From Alphaproteobacteria bacterium (GTDB lineage: Bacteria > Pseudomonadota > Alphaproteobacteria > UBA9655), in assembly GCA_019746105.1 (NCBI GenBank), contig JAIESK010000028.1, positions 1 to 42,854 on the forward strand: a stretch of 42,854 nucleotides of DNA, in the 5' to 3' direction. Below the pieces are notes generated by a model, which ran no database searches, had not been told where the DNA came from, and saw only the letters and a list, made by a program, of their open reading frames with translations. Shown here piece by piece: positions 24,701 to 32,867 of the stretch. A program made the translations under genes and the position numbers. The number at the start of each line of letters is the position of its first letter. Positions within the stretch are counted from its first letter, which is position 1.

Positions 24701-25816
24701 ATAAACCCGCTGTAGGCGACGCCCAAAGCCGGTGGAAAGCTCGCGAGAGATGGTTTCGATGGACTCGGCCAGGTGATCGAGGGTGAAAAGTTCATTCACA
24801 AGTTCAACCCAACCTCCTGTAAAACAAAGGGACTCGGGAACATCGGTCACATCAATCACCGTATAATCCATAGAAATGCGACCTACAACAGGAGCTTTAA
24901 AGCCTTGAATCAGGGCTGCTCCCTTGTTGCTCAACCGTCGGTCATAGCCATCAGCAAAACCTATGCCGAGGGTAGCAAGTTTACTGTCCCGGGAAAGTGT
25001 GTGGGTGGCGCCATAGCCAACACTTTCGCCTTGAGGGACGTTACGGATCTGAAGAACGCGGGCAAAAAGCTTAAGGCAAGGCGTCAGAGCAGGAGTTTCA
25101 GGAGGAGCCTTGTAAAGACCAAATAGACCCTTGCCAGGGCGAGCTATATCGTAATGATAGGGGGCGCCTAAATAAATACCGCCCGTATCCGCAAGGCTTG
25201 CTTTTGCATCAGGAAAGCGGCGGCGAAGTGTCTCAAAAAGATTTCTCTGTTTCTCATTTAAAGGACTCTGGAGATCATGGGAGGAGGAAAGATGGCTCAT
25301 GACACAGTCAACTTTTACCGCATCTAGAAGGTTGCAGGAGTTGAAAAGCTGGATGGTTTCCTTTTGATCAAAACCGGAGCGATGCATGCCCGTATCAAAA
25401 TGAAGAGCACAAGATAATTTTTTCTCCTGTTGCTGTGCTTTTAGAACCCACTTTTTCACCATGTTTATGTCATTCAAAACGGGGGTGAGACGATGCTCAA
25501 CAAACAAACTTTCCGTTCCCGGTAAAATTCCTGAGAGAACATATATTTGCGTGTTCTTTAAAAAGGACCTTAAGAAAATTCCTTCCTCAAGATGGGCCAC
25601 AAAAAAAACGGTGCAGCCTTCCTTCTCTAAGATAGGTGCAATCGCATTAATTCCAAAACCATAGGCATCAGCTTTCAGAACAGCAGCACAAAAAGAATCG
25701 GGAAGCAATGCTTGAAGAGTATGGTAGTTGTGGATAATAGCTCTTGTATCAATCTCTAAAAATCCGGTGCAGTGGGAGGGCAAGGATTCGGTTTCAGAGG
25801 CTAGCAGTGGTTGCAT
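24695..25816 (-). CDS. alr: Alanine racemase
   Basis: Interconverts L- and D-alanine with PLP, supplying D-Ala for peptidoglycan. The 373-residue length is typical. PLP lysine K48 (AVLKADAYGFG), catalytic tyrosine Y268 (VGYGATHT), R146 (HRSGF) and the ARPGKGLFG and ISMDYTVIDVT stretches are present. It is the last gene of an overlapping operon with two nucleoside hydrolases (16-bp overlap), an unexpected pairing. D-alanine released by the VanX-type dipeptidase at 30 kb would also be its substrate, leading on to Ald. Confidence 0.95.
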   Translation of the reverse strand: MQPLLASETESLPSHCTGFLEIDTRAIIHNYHTLQALLPDSFCAAVLKADAYGFGINAIAPILEKEGCTVFFVAHLEEGIFLRSFLKNTQIYVLSGILPGTESLFVEHRLTPVLNDINMVKKWVLKAQQQEKKLSCALHFDTGMHRSGFDQKETIQLFNSCNLLDAVKVDCVMSHLSSSHDLQSPLNEKQRNLFETLRRRFPDAKASLADTGGIYLGAPYHYDIARPGKGLFGLYKAPPETPALTPCLKLFARVLQIRNVPQGESVGYGATHTLSRDSKLATLGIGFADGYDRRLSNKGAALIQGFKAPVVGRISMDYTVIDVTDVPESLCFTGGWVELVNELFTLDHLAESIETISRELSTGFGRRLQRVYK

Positions 25817-26796
25817 GTATGTCCTTTATTGAGGGAGACATAATACTCTAACCGCTCAGTAAGAAGGCTGAAAAAACCATCAACATTGACATCATTCACC
25901 ACGAAGGCTGTAGCCTTGCGGTCTAATTTTCCATGCCAATCTACGGTAGAACGACCTGCTAGAATTGTTGAAGAAATATCGATTTCAACGTGAACTTCTC
26001 GCCCTTTATAAAGTTCGGGCTTAAGAAGATAGGCGATGATGTTGGGATCATGAAGAACGCCGCCACTGACCCCCGGCTCAAGGATGGCATCGGGGCGGTG
26101 ATAAAAGGACAGCATATCAATGACGGCTTGGGCAACAGGGGTGTCCATGGCTTCGATTTTAGAGAGCCATTTTTCGGATGTTTGGGTTTTTCGGGTGGTA
26201 TCAAGTCCAATCATGACAAGAGGAATACCTGATTTAAAAATAACATAAGCCGCTTGCGGATCCGTATAAAAATTGTATTCAGCCGCGGGAGAAATATTTC
26301 CAATGCCAATGGAGCCACCCATAATCACAATTTTCTCGATCTTTTCTTTAATGCGGGGTTCCATGATAAAGGCACAGGCAAGGTTTGTGAGAGCTCCAGA
26401 AGCTGCAATAGTAATCTTTGAAGGGGTGTTTAAGAGGGTATTAATAAGATAGTCTACTGCATCTTGGGATTGGCTTGGCATGGTGGGATGTGGAAGTTTG
26501 CAGCCTCCAAGGCCCATTTCCCCATGGATGTCAGCTCCTGAGTAATCCGTAAAAGCGGTTTGAAAGTTCGAGGAAAATAGGGTGCGGGGACACCCTTTGA
26601 AAACTTTCGTATCTGGCCGTCCTGCAAGTTCACAAATGCGGCGAGCGTTTTGTTCTGCTTGTTCGAGAGGGCAATTCCCAACAACCGTTGTGATCCCCAG
26701 AAGATCTATTTCCTCAGGAGAGGCTAGAGCCAGAAGAATGCCAATAGCATCATCTAGTCCTGGATCGCAATCCATGATAAGGGGGATTTTCTTCAT
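25801..26796 (-). CDS. Inosine/uridine-preferring nucleoside hydrolase (copy 1)
   Basis: Cleaves ribonucleosides to base plus ribose. It has 331 residues with the Ca2+-binding N-terminal motif DCDPGLDDA (D11, D15, D16), EYNFYTDP near 173 and the C-terminal HDP at H249-D250. It is a tandem paralogue of the next gene upstream, which it overlaps by 4 bp. The sequence is well diverged from its paralogue, suggesting different nucleoside preference rather than a recent copy. It has no signal peptide, so the enzyme is cytoplasmic. Confidence 0.93.
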   Translation of the reverse strand: MKKIPLIMDCDPGLDDAIGILLALASPEEIDLLGITTVVGNCPLEQAEQNARRICELAGRPDTKVFKGCPRTLFSSNFQTAFTDYSGADIHGEMGLGGCKLPHPTMPSQSQDAVDYLINTLLNTPSKITIAASGALTNLACAFIMEPRIKEKIEKIVIMGGSIGIGNISPAAEYNFYTDPQAAYVIFKSGIPLVMIGLDTTRKTQTSEKWLSKIEAMDTPVAQAVIDMLSFYHRPDAILEPGVSGGVLHDPNIIAYLLKPELYKGREVHVEIDISSTILAGRSTVDWHGKLDRKATAFVVNDVNVDGFFSLLTERLEYYVSLNKGHTCNHC

Positions 26797-27770
26797 GATA
26801 GCCCCTCCTTTTGTTGGGGGAGGGAAGACGTACCATAACGTGACAAAAGTTCGGTGAGAAGAATAAAGAATCCGTTAACATCGATTTTATTGAGGACATG
26901 AGCATTTTTCTCTAAATGCCGTTTATTGTACCAATCAACGGTTGAACGCCCGCGGGTGATATTGAAAGAAAGATCCATTTCGACATGAACGTTCTGGCCT
27001 TTGAAAAGATCAGGTTTTAAGAGGTAAGCAATGACGGCGGGATCATGAAGAGCCCCTCCGGCCAGCCCATAGGTTTGAACGTCATAATCATAAAAAGCCC
27101 GAAGCATAGCCACAAGAGCGTGAGCCACAGGATTATCGAGAGCATCAAGTTCCTCAAACCAGTCATGGGTTGTTAAAACATGATGAGTAACATCTAGGCC
27201 GACAAGTGTAGGAAGTTTTCCACTTGTTAAAAGAATGTGAGTGGCTTCAGGATCGGCATAAAAGTTAAATTCTGCCGCGGGTGTAATATTTCCCAACTCC
27301 ATGGATCCACCCATGGTGACGATTTCATCGATGTGATCAAGAATGCGTGGCTCACGAATAAGAGCGACAGCGATGTTGGTAAGGGGACCGGTAGTGGCCA
27401 AAATAACCTTTTCCTTTGAAGTCATAAGGGTGTCGATAAGAAAGTCCACCGCATGTTGAGGTTGAGCTTTCATAGCAGGGGTGGGAAGTTCTGGGCCCTT
27501 AAGACCTGTTTCCCCATGAACATCCGATTCATAAGCATGACTACGCATCATAGCGGCGGGACATCCCGCATAGACTTTTACATCTGTCCGGCCTGCAAGT
27601 TCGCAAGCTTTCAAAGCGTTTTGGGTTGTGTATTTAAGAGGGACGTTGCCGCCTGTAACCGTAATGCCAAGGAGGTTAAATTTCTCAGGAGCTGCAAGAA
27701 TCATAAGAATGGCAACAAAATCATCAATGCCAGGATCACAATCAAGGATTAAAGGCCGCGGCTTGCTCAT
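26793..27770 (-). CDS. Inosine/uridine-preferring nucleoside hydrolase (copy 2)
   Basis: The first gene of the nucleoside hydrolase-nucleoside hydrolase-alr operon, 325 residues. DCDPGIDD carries D12, D16 and D17; EFNFYADP lies near 167 and HDP at H242-D243. All metal and catalytic positions are intact. The two paralogues share gene length, domain order and the C-terminal GRSTVDW stretch. A nucleoside importer is not seen in the window. Confidence 0.93.
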   Translation of the reverse strand: MSKPRPLILDCDPGIDDFVAILMILAAPEKFNLLGITVTGGNVPLKYTTQNALKACELAGRTDVKVYAGCPAAMMRSHAYESDVHGETGLKGPELPTPAMKAQPQHAVDFLIDTLMTSKEKVILATTGPLTNIAVALIREPRILDHIDEIVTMGGSMELGNITPAAEFNFYADPEATHILLTSGKLPTLVGLDVTHHVLTTHDWFEELDALDNPVAHALVAMLRAFYDYDVQTYGLAGGALHDPAVIAYLLKPDLFKGQNVHVEMDLSFNITRGRSTVDWYNKRHLEKNAHVLNKIDVNGFFILLTELLSRYGTSSLPQQKEGLS

Positions 27771-27895
27771 TCAACTCTCATCATAAAAAATACTTGATGC
27801 CATTATTCGTAGCGTATTCTTTATTGTTTCGCAAGTATGGATATTATTTTCAAGAGCATGAGATTTTATACCCTTTTAGTGTGCTTGAAGATCTC

Positions 27896-27924
27896 TTGAC
27901 AATACTTTTATGGGATTCTAAGAC
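27896..27924 (+). promoter_or_regulatory. Promoter for the frameshifted exported protein
   Basis: A perfect TTGACA (27896-27901), a 17-bp spacer and a weak TAAGAC (27919-27924). It supports ATG 27953 as the start and rules out the 53-codon upstream extension of that frame. Confidence 0.5.
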
Positions 27925-27952
27925 ATTAATTAATGAATTAAAGGAGAATTCT

Positions 27953-28513
27953 ATGTTTAGTATTCGTAAAATTTTACCAAGTGCATTATTTTTATCCCTT
28001 CCCATCATTACGGTAAATTACTCCTATGCGATGGAGCCAGATGAATTCCCAAAACCAAAATTAACGTCTGTGATTGCGACAAAAGGAGAAATGGAAGAGC
28101 TTACTTCTGAAGACATAAACAAACTCATAATAAATCTTAAGGAGAGGGAAAAAGATAAGTCGAAAAAACCGATTGAAATTAGAAAAAACCTTTGGGCCTC
28201 GTTAAAAACGCCAGAGTTGACTTTAAGAAATTTAGAAGAAGCCTTGAAGAAATACCCTGATGCTATAGCCATTCTAGCTGACACTCTTGATGTAAAAAGA
28301 CAGCAAACAACAATGGGAGTCGATCATGAAGGTCCTATAAGTCAATTTGTCTTATATTTTAAAGAAGAAGAAATTGACCCTAGAGTCCGTTTTAATGTCG
28401 CCTTCTCTCAACAAAAATCCTTGCCAAGTCAGAGTTCTCCTCCTCTTGAAAAAAATCAAAAAAGCACAGAAAAAAATCTGTCGCCTCAGATGAATCTGAT
28501 GAAGCAATGGTAG
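27953..28513 (+). pseudogene. Exported protein of unknown function, 5' part of a frameshifted gene
   Basis: 186 residues from ATG 27953, with AAGGAG upstream. A signal peptide (about 1-26, ending SYA) precedes a Lys/Glu-rich helical domain. The frame closes at 28513 just after a run of seven A at 28470-28476. Slipping back one base there joins it without a stop to the frame of the next feature, giving one protein of about 353 residues. Each half ends with a similar pattern (L-x-x-AL, then I-x-x-I/A-IL, then a strand-rich tail), as expected for two repeats of one protein. It may be a pseudogene, a slippage-dependent gene or a sequencing error. The function is unknown. Confidence 0.6.
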
Positions 28514-29013
28514 CTGTTCCAAAGGCAAACAAACGTTCTAACCATCGTTTTGTGCCCCCTGAAACCATAGAGGGAGGGTCTTTAGAAAGAATTTTGTGGA
28601 TTTTGAAAGACTTTAATAAGTTTATCTCTCTTGAAGAGAAAGATCTTCATGTAATTCCCCTTTCTTCGACGCATGCTTTGGCAGAAGGTCAAAAAGAAAG
28701 GCCCAAAGCATATGATATGCAACCAGTTGAGCTGGAAGTTAATGGTAAAAAACTGACTTTTAAATATGCTGATGACCCCATTAAAATGGCTTACCTCAGG
28801 AAGGCATTGGAAGGTGTTTCATTAAATACAATAATGGCAATATTAGAAGAACATAATCCTCAGCCTTATGCAACTCAAGGAGAAAAATCAACATCACTTC
28901 TCTGTCGCTATGCTTTATATGGAGAGAATGGAGAACAGTTAACATATAAATCTCTCAGTGGGAAAGTTTTACCAGCTGTTATTGAAATGACGATTAATCT
29001 GCCACGGGATTGA
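28507..29013 (+). pseudogene. 3' part of the frameshifted exported protein
   Basis: 168 residues if read from ATG 28507, but no ribosome binding site is evident there and the frame is open back to the A7 run. Read through that run it continues the upstream protein via K-K-S-V-A-S-D-E-S-D-E-A. It has no signal peptide of its own, so it would be exported only as part of the joined product. It contains a basic start, a helical middle and a strand-rich end (EMTINLP). I do not recognise a family. Confidence 0.55.
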
Positions 29014-29134
29014 AAATTTAAGTGTTTGAGTATTTAAATGCTAATTATCAATCGCATAAAAATTTGATATTGATTGAAACTAGGAAATTTTATAATAATG
29101 AGATTAGATCTCATTTGTAGTTAGGGGAAAGAGC

Positions 29135-29920
29135 ATGAAACCATTGATATTATTTAGCTCATTGGTCATTGCCGTTGTAGCTTCTCAAACTGCACAAGCA
29201 AAACTAAACTCATTGCCTGAACGGTTGCACCTTATAGAATCTTATTATGGATCTACTCATATAAAAGAAGCTAAGCCATCAGGTGGTCGTTTCTTAAAGG
29301 AAGTGGATGAAGAAAGGGGTGTTGTTAAAAAAGAGCTTTCTAAAAAGCAACGTCCCCATGTAAGAGATATTGCATTCCTAACAGCTCCTAAGCAAGCATC
29401 TTTAGAAATCCTTAAATCTATCATAGAAGATAGTGGAGGAATTAATACCTTAAACCTTGGACCAGTTCTCGGAGCCTATATTGCAGCTGGTTTTCCAGAC
29501 ATTGCAGAAACACAGCCTCTCAATAGGATGAATCCCCATACTGGTTTTATGGGCGATCCTCTCTCTTTTTATACTTATGGGGTGGCTTATAAAAATCCTC
29601 CCGAAAGAAAATTAAAGTTGCCAGAAGCACGGAGAAAAGCGAGACTTGTTCGTGATATGGTAGGACTTAATAGTGAAGTCAATCAATTAGTAAGAGATTC
29701 AAGGAATCATAAGAGACAAATTCCGCACGTTGAAAGCGTTTTTCCTGCGCGAAATATGTCTACCCCTTCTGTTTGGAGAGAACAACAAATAAGGCCTTGG
29801 GCTAAGAGGTGGAAGAATGTATCATCAGGAACACCAAGAAGCTTCATGAAGAAAACATCTGTTCATAAAAAACAATGGGCCAAGAGAGTCTCTGAATGGA
29901 ATGATTATATGGGAAGGTAG
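29135..29920 (+). CDS. Exported protein of unknown function
   Basis: A 261-residue protein with a clear signal peptide (about 1-22, ending AQA) and no other membrane segment. The mature part is basic and polar, with an aromatic/proline region around residues 125-160 (NPHTGFMGDPLSFYTYG) and a strongly basic Arg/Lys/Trp-rich C-terminal third. AGGGGAAA precedes the ATG. A TATAAT hexamer lies at 29091-29096, with only a 15-bp spacer to TTGATT. I do not recognise a family. It lies beside another orphan exported gene and is a candidate periplasmic or secreted factor. Confidence 0.7.
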   Translation: MKPLILFSSLVIAVVASQTAQAKLNSLPERLHLIESYYGSTHIKEAKPSGGRFLKEVDEERGVVKKELSKKQRPHVRDIAFLTAPKQASLEILKSIIEDSGGINTLNLGPVLGAYIAAGFPDIAETQPLNRMNPHTGFMGDPLSFYTYGVAYKNPPERKLKLPEARRKARLVRDMVGLNSEVNQLVRDSRNHKRQIPHVESVFPARNMSTPSVWREQQIRPWAKRWKNVSSGTPRSFMKKTSVHKKQWAKRVSEWNDYMGR

Positions 29921-30008
29921 CATTATCCTTTCTATAGTGATTGAGATAATTAACCTTTTATAACTTGGTCAAATCCTACGTCTATAGTTCAAATTCGATT
30001 TTTCTGAC

Positions 30009-30722
30009 TTATTCCACCGGAAAATTAAAGTAAGTCTCAGGAAATGGCTCATTGATAAAGCCAAAATGCCACCACTCTTTGCGGTAGTTTTCAAAGCCAT
30101 GTTTTTCCATCAGGGTTTTGAGTAAAAGCCGATTGGCCCGGGCTTGGACAGGAATGTTGGGATTGGCTGTATGGGAGAGATCATCCAAACAGTCAAAGCC
30201 TGTGCCCATCTCGAGAGAATTGTCATCAAAACGTTGACCTTTAGGCAGACGGCCATCTAAAATAGGATCTCCAAGTTTCCACGTGGCTTGAGGCGGAACG
30301 GGGAGGGGGACAATGCTCAAATCCACAGCACTACCACGCGTATGGGATGATTTTTTGGCAATATAACCTTCTGCAAAAATATTAACTTTATCAATGGTAG
30401 GATAGAATTCGGCTTTCATGGTTTGATCGCGGGGATCTGCTGCCCATCTAGAAAAAAAATCTACCGCATCCTGCGGTCTGTAAGCATCATAAACTTTGAG
30501 GCTTAAATTGAGGGGCTTGAGCTCTTCTTGAACAGCTTTCAGAGCATAAGCAGCCTCTTCACATATAATAGCAATGGGAGAGTTGTAGCCAGGGATAGGA
30601 CATCCCACAAAGTTGTGGTGTTGGGCGTATTTTATATCCTGCACAATGGTAGGATCGATGTCTTGAAGATACACCAAACCTTCCGGTAGATTTTGAGGGG
30701 ATAGAGCTATTTGTGAGGTCAT
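30009..30722 (-). CDS. ddpX: D-alanyl-D-alanine dipeptidase (VanX/DdpX family)
   Basis: A zinc dipeptidase that hydrolyses D-Ala-D-Ala. It has 237 residues with zinc ligands H127 and D134 in SSHTRGSAVDL and H219 in EWWHFGF; E216 is the catalytic base and R82 (AYRP) the substrate arginine. It has no signal peptide, so it should be cytoplasmic as in VanX. No van resistance genes or ddp transporter are nearby, so recycling of wall dipeptide for alanine supply is more likely than vancomycin resistance. AGGAG lies 8 nt before the ATG, and a palindrome overlaps its promoter. Confidence 0.92.
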   Translation of the reverse strand: MTSQIALSPQNLPEGLVYLQDIDPTIVQDIKYAQHHNFVGCPIPGYNSPIAIICEEAAYALKAVQEELKPLNLSLKVYDAYRPQDAVDFFSRWAADPRDQTMKAEFYPTIDKVNIFAEGYIAKKSSHTRGSAVDLSIVPLPVPPQATWKLGDPILDGRLPKGQRFDDNSLEMGTGFDCLDDLSHTANPNIPVQARANRLLLKTLMEKHGFENYRKEWWHFGFINEPFPETYFNFPVE

Positions 30723-30749
30723 GATGCTTCTCCTTTTATCATTTTATTT

Positions 30750-30779
30750 ACTATATGATTTTTACAAAAATTTTGTAAA
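30750..30779 (-). promoter_or_regulatory. Promoter of the dipeptidase gene with overlapping palindrome
   Basis: On the minus strand TTTACA (30774-30779), an 18-bp spacer and TATAGT (30750-30755). A perfect palindrome TTTACAAAAATTTTGTAAA at 30761-30779 covers the -35 and most of the spacer, the classic position for a repressor operator. Confidence 0.55.
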
Positions 30780-30955
30780 GTCAACTTTAGATGAACCGGG
30801 GTAATATAAAGCTGACTCATTCAGAGTTATCCTATAAAGAGGCTAGCTCTTGCTTCTTTTTGCTTCTTATGTTTAAGTAATTTTTATATAAATTGAGATG
30901 GATGAAGGTGGCATGCTCTCAATTTTATTTTAAGCCACTTTAAGGAAATAAAAAT

Positions 30956-31918
30956 ATGAAATCGACTCTTCTTAAATCAATCAGCCTTGTTGCATTTTTA
31001 GCCGTATCTACCCCAGCTTTTTCAGCAGATCCTGTTGTTGCTATCGTTGATGGTCAGAAATTTACCTATTCCGAAGTTATGAAAGCTAAGGAAGGTCTGC
31101 CAAAGCAATATCAATCCGCACCTGAGGATAAGATCTTTCCAGCACTTGTGAATCAAGCTATTGACACATATTTGATCAATAAAGCAGCCCAAGCTGCTGG
31201 GGAAACAAACAATCCTGAGGTTAAGCAATCCATTCAAAAAGCTACGGAAAATATTGTTTCTCAAGCCTATCTTTTAAGTCAAATCAAAGGAAAAATCACA
31301 GATGCTGATGTGAAGGTAAAATATGAGGAAGTTATAAAACAATTCCCTCAAGAAAAGGAAGTTCACATCCGTCATATTCTTGTTGATGATAAGAATGTAG
31401 CTCTTTCCATCATTAAGGCTTTGAAGAATGGAACAGACTTTAAAAAGTTAGCTCAATCAAAATCAAAGGATGAAACAGCTAAAGAAGGTGGCGATTTAGG
31501 ATGGTTTCGAAAGAGTGAGCTTCCAGCTGAACTTGGTGAGGCTGCATTTACTTTAACTCCTGGCAGTTATAGTCAAGAACCCGTTAAAACTGATTTCGGT
31601 TGGCATGTGATTATGGTAGAAGATGTAAGGGATGCTAAGCCTCCTAAGTTTGATGAAGTTAAGGATGAATTGAAGTCTCTTATGACTCAAGAAGCTATTC
31701 TTGCACTTGTGAAGGATCTGCGTTCTAAAGCAAAAGTAGAGCTTTTTGATAAGGACGGTAAGCCATTGCCAAAAGAAGCTGAGAAAAAGCCAGAAGCGGC
31801 AACACCTGTACCAGCAGCTCCAGCAGCGCCAACGGCGGCTCCTGCAGCACCAGCACCTGCTGCAGCACCAGCTGTAGCAACACCTGCGCCCGCAGCTCCT
31901 GCACCAGAAAAACAGTAA
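30956..31918 (+). CDS. Periplasmic parvulin-type peptidyl-prolyl isomerase
   Basis: A 320-residue SurA/PpiC-like foldase. A signal peptide covers 1-24 (AFSA). A helical SurA-type N-terminal region spans about 27-130. The parvulin domain at about 135-228 carries HIRHILV, a GGDLGWF stretch and TDFGWHVI. The last 50 residues are a low-complexity Ala/Pro tail, unusual for the family and possibly a spacer to envelope structures. AAGGAAA precedes the ATG and a strong terminator follows. It probably helps fold exported proteins. Confidence 0.92.
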   Translation: MKSTLLKSISLVAFLAVSTPAFSADPVVAIVDGQKFTYSEVMKAKEGLPKQYQSAPEDKIFPALVNQAIDTYLINKAAQAAGETNNPEVKQSIQKATENIVSQAYLLSQIKGKITDADVKVKYEEVIKQFPQEKEVHIRHILVDDKNVALSIIKALKNGTDFKKLAQSKSKDETAKEGGDLGWFRKSELPAELGEAAFTLTPGSYSQEPVKTDFGWHVIMVEDVRDAKPPKFDEVKDELKSLMTQEAILALVKDLRSKAKVELFDKDGKPLPKEAEKKPEAATPVPAAPAAPTAAPAAPAPAAAPAVATPAPAAPAPEKQ

Positions 31919-31941
31919 ACTTATAGGGATATCTGTATTAA

Positions 31942-31970
31942 AAAACCTCTGTGAAAGCAGAGGTTTTTTT
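31942..31970 (+). terminator. Rho-independent terminator after the PPIase gene
   Basis: A perfect 10-bp stem AAAACCTCTG/CAGAGGTTTT with a 6-nt loop, running straight into a seven-T tract. It lies 23 bp after the stop codon. Confidence 0.93.
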
Positions 31971-32007
31971 ATGTTAAAGCTTGGAAATTAAGATTTACTC
32001 TGAAAAA

Positions 32008-32787
32008 TTAGGCCGGTTTTACACCAATGATACCCACTGTTTCCTTCCCATCAAAGCGGGCATCTTGAGGAATGTTGCTTTTAGAAAAAAGAGAGCATTT
32101 CTCAATACTAAACCCTGCTTTAAGAAGAGATCTTTTTAACACCTTATCATCAAGGAAGTGGATAGCGTCGGGTAGATGCCCTTGTCTCTTGCTCATGTAA
32201 TGCCTGACATGATCAAGTTCACCTGGCCAATTATGATTTTGCGCACTCCGTTCATGAACAATCGGAATGATTTTTTGAAACAATTCTTTGTATACGGTTT
32301 CAGCGATGATATAAACTTTTGCTCTAGGTTTTAGCCATTTAAATACTTTTGCCAATCCCGTATCAATTTCATCTCCCGTTAAAAAATTAAGAACGCGAGA
32401 AATTAAAACGGCTCCAAGACTATTCTCTTCAAAATTAGTTTCCTGAGGAAAGCGTCCTAAATTGAGGGTGAGATGATTTTTCAGCTCGATAGGAATATTT
32501 TGAACCAACAGATTCAAATGGGGTTTATGTATCTCATTCGCAATGACATAAGCTCCCATTTTAAGAGAATCTAACACAGTCACGCCATAGGCAACACCAA
32601 TATCAAGGACTGGGTCTTTAATGTGGGGAAGGGACTCAATATATGCCCTTAAATATTCATTCACGAAAGGGCTGTATCTTTCATACATATACCCCATCCC
32701 ATTAAGTGTAGGGACGAGATTATAGAGTTGCCTTTCTCGCTCTTCTTCAGCATTTAATGTTAGATTTAACTTTAAAGTCAGTTCCAT
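32008..32787 (-). CDS. SAM-dependent methyltransferase of unknown target
   Basis: A 259-residue protein with a class I methyltransferase core. Motif I is LDIGVAYGV at 61-69, followed by an acidic residue at E85 (ANEIH) for the ribose. A post-motif stretch ENSLGAVLISRVLNFL occupies the motif IV position. Residues 1-55 are an extra N-terminal region with a MGYMYERYSPFVNEYL helix; the C-terminal 90 residues are family-specific. Substrate unknown. It is convergent with the PPIase gene and lies 80 bp downstream of the MFS gene on the same strand. Confidence 0.75.
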   Translation of the reverse strand: MELTLKLNLTLNAEEERERQLYNLVPTLNGMGYMYERYSPFVNEYLRAYIESLPHIKDPVLDIGVAYGVTVLDSLKMGAYVIANEIHKPHLNLLVQNIPIELKNHLTLNLGRFPQETNFEENSLGAVLISRVLNFLTGDEIDTGLAKVFKWLKPRAKVYIIAETVYKELFQKIIPIVHERSAQNHNWPGELDHVRHYMSKRQGHLPDAIHFLDDKVLKRSLLKAGFSIEKCSLFSKSNIPQDARFDGKETVGIIGVKPA

Positions 32788-32867
32788 ATATAAGCTACCA
32801 ACCCTTACTTTAAATTGTCTTTTTGGAGAGTTTAAATCTCTTTGCCACTACCTATCACATAAAAGAA

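Noticed and set aside
27794-27952. 53-codon N-terminal extension of the frameshifted exported protein
   Set aside because: It contains a TTGACA promoter and the ribosome binding site of ATG 27953, which begins a clean signal peptide.
30009-30722. Vancomycin resistance locus
   Set aside because: A VanX-type dipeptidase is present, but there is no VanH, VanA-type ligase or VanRS; a metabolic role is more likely.
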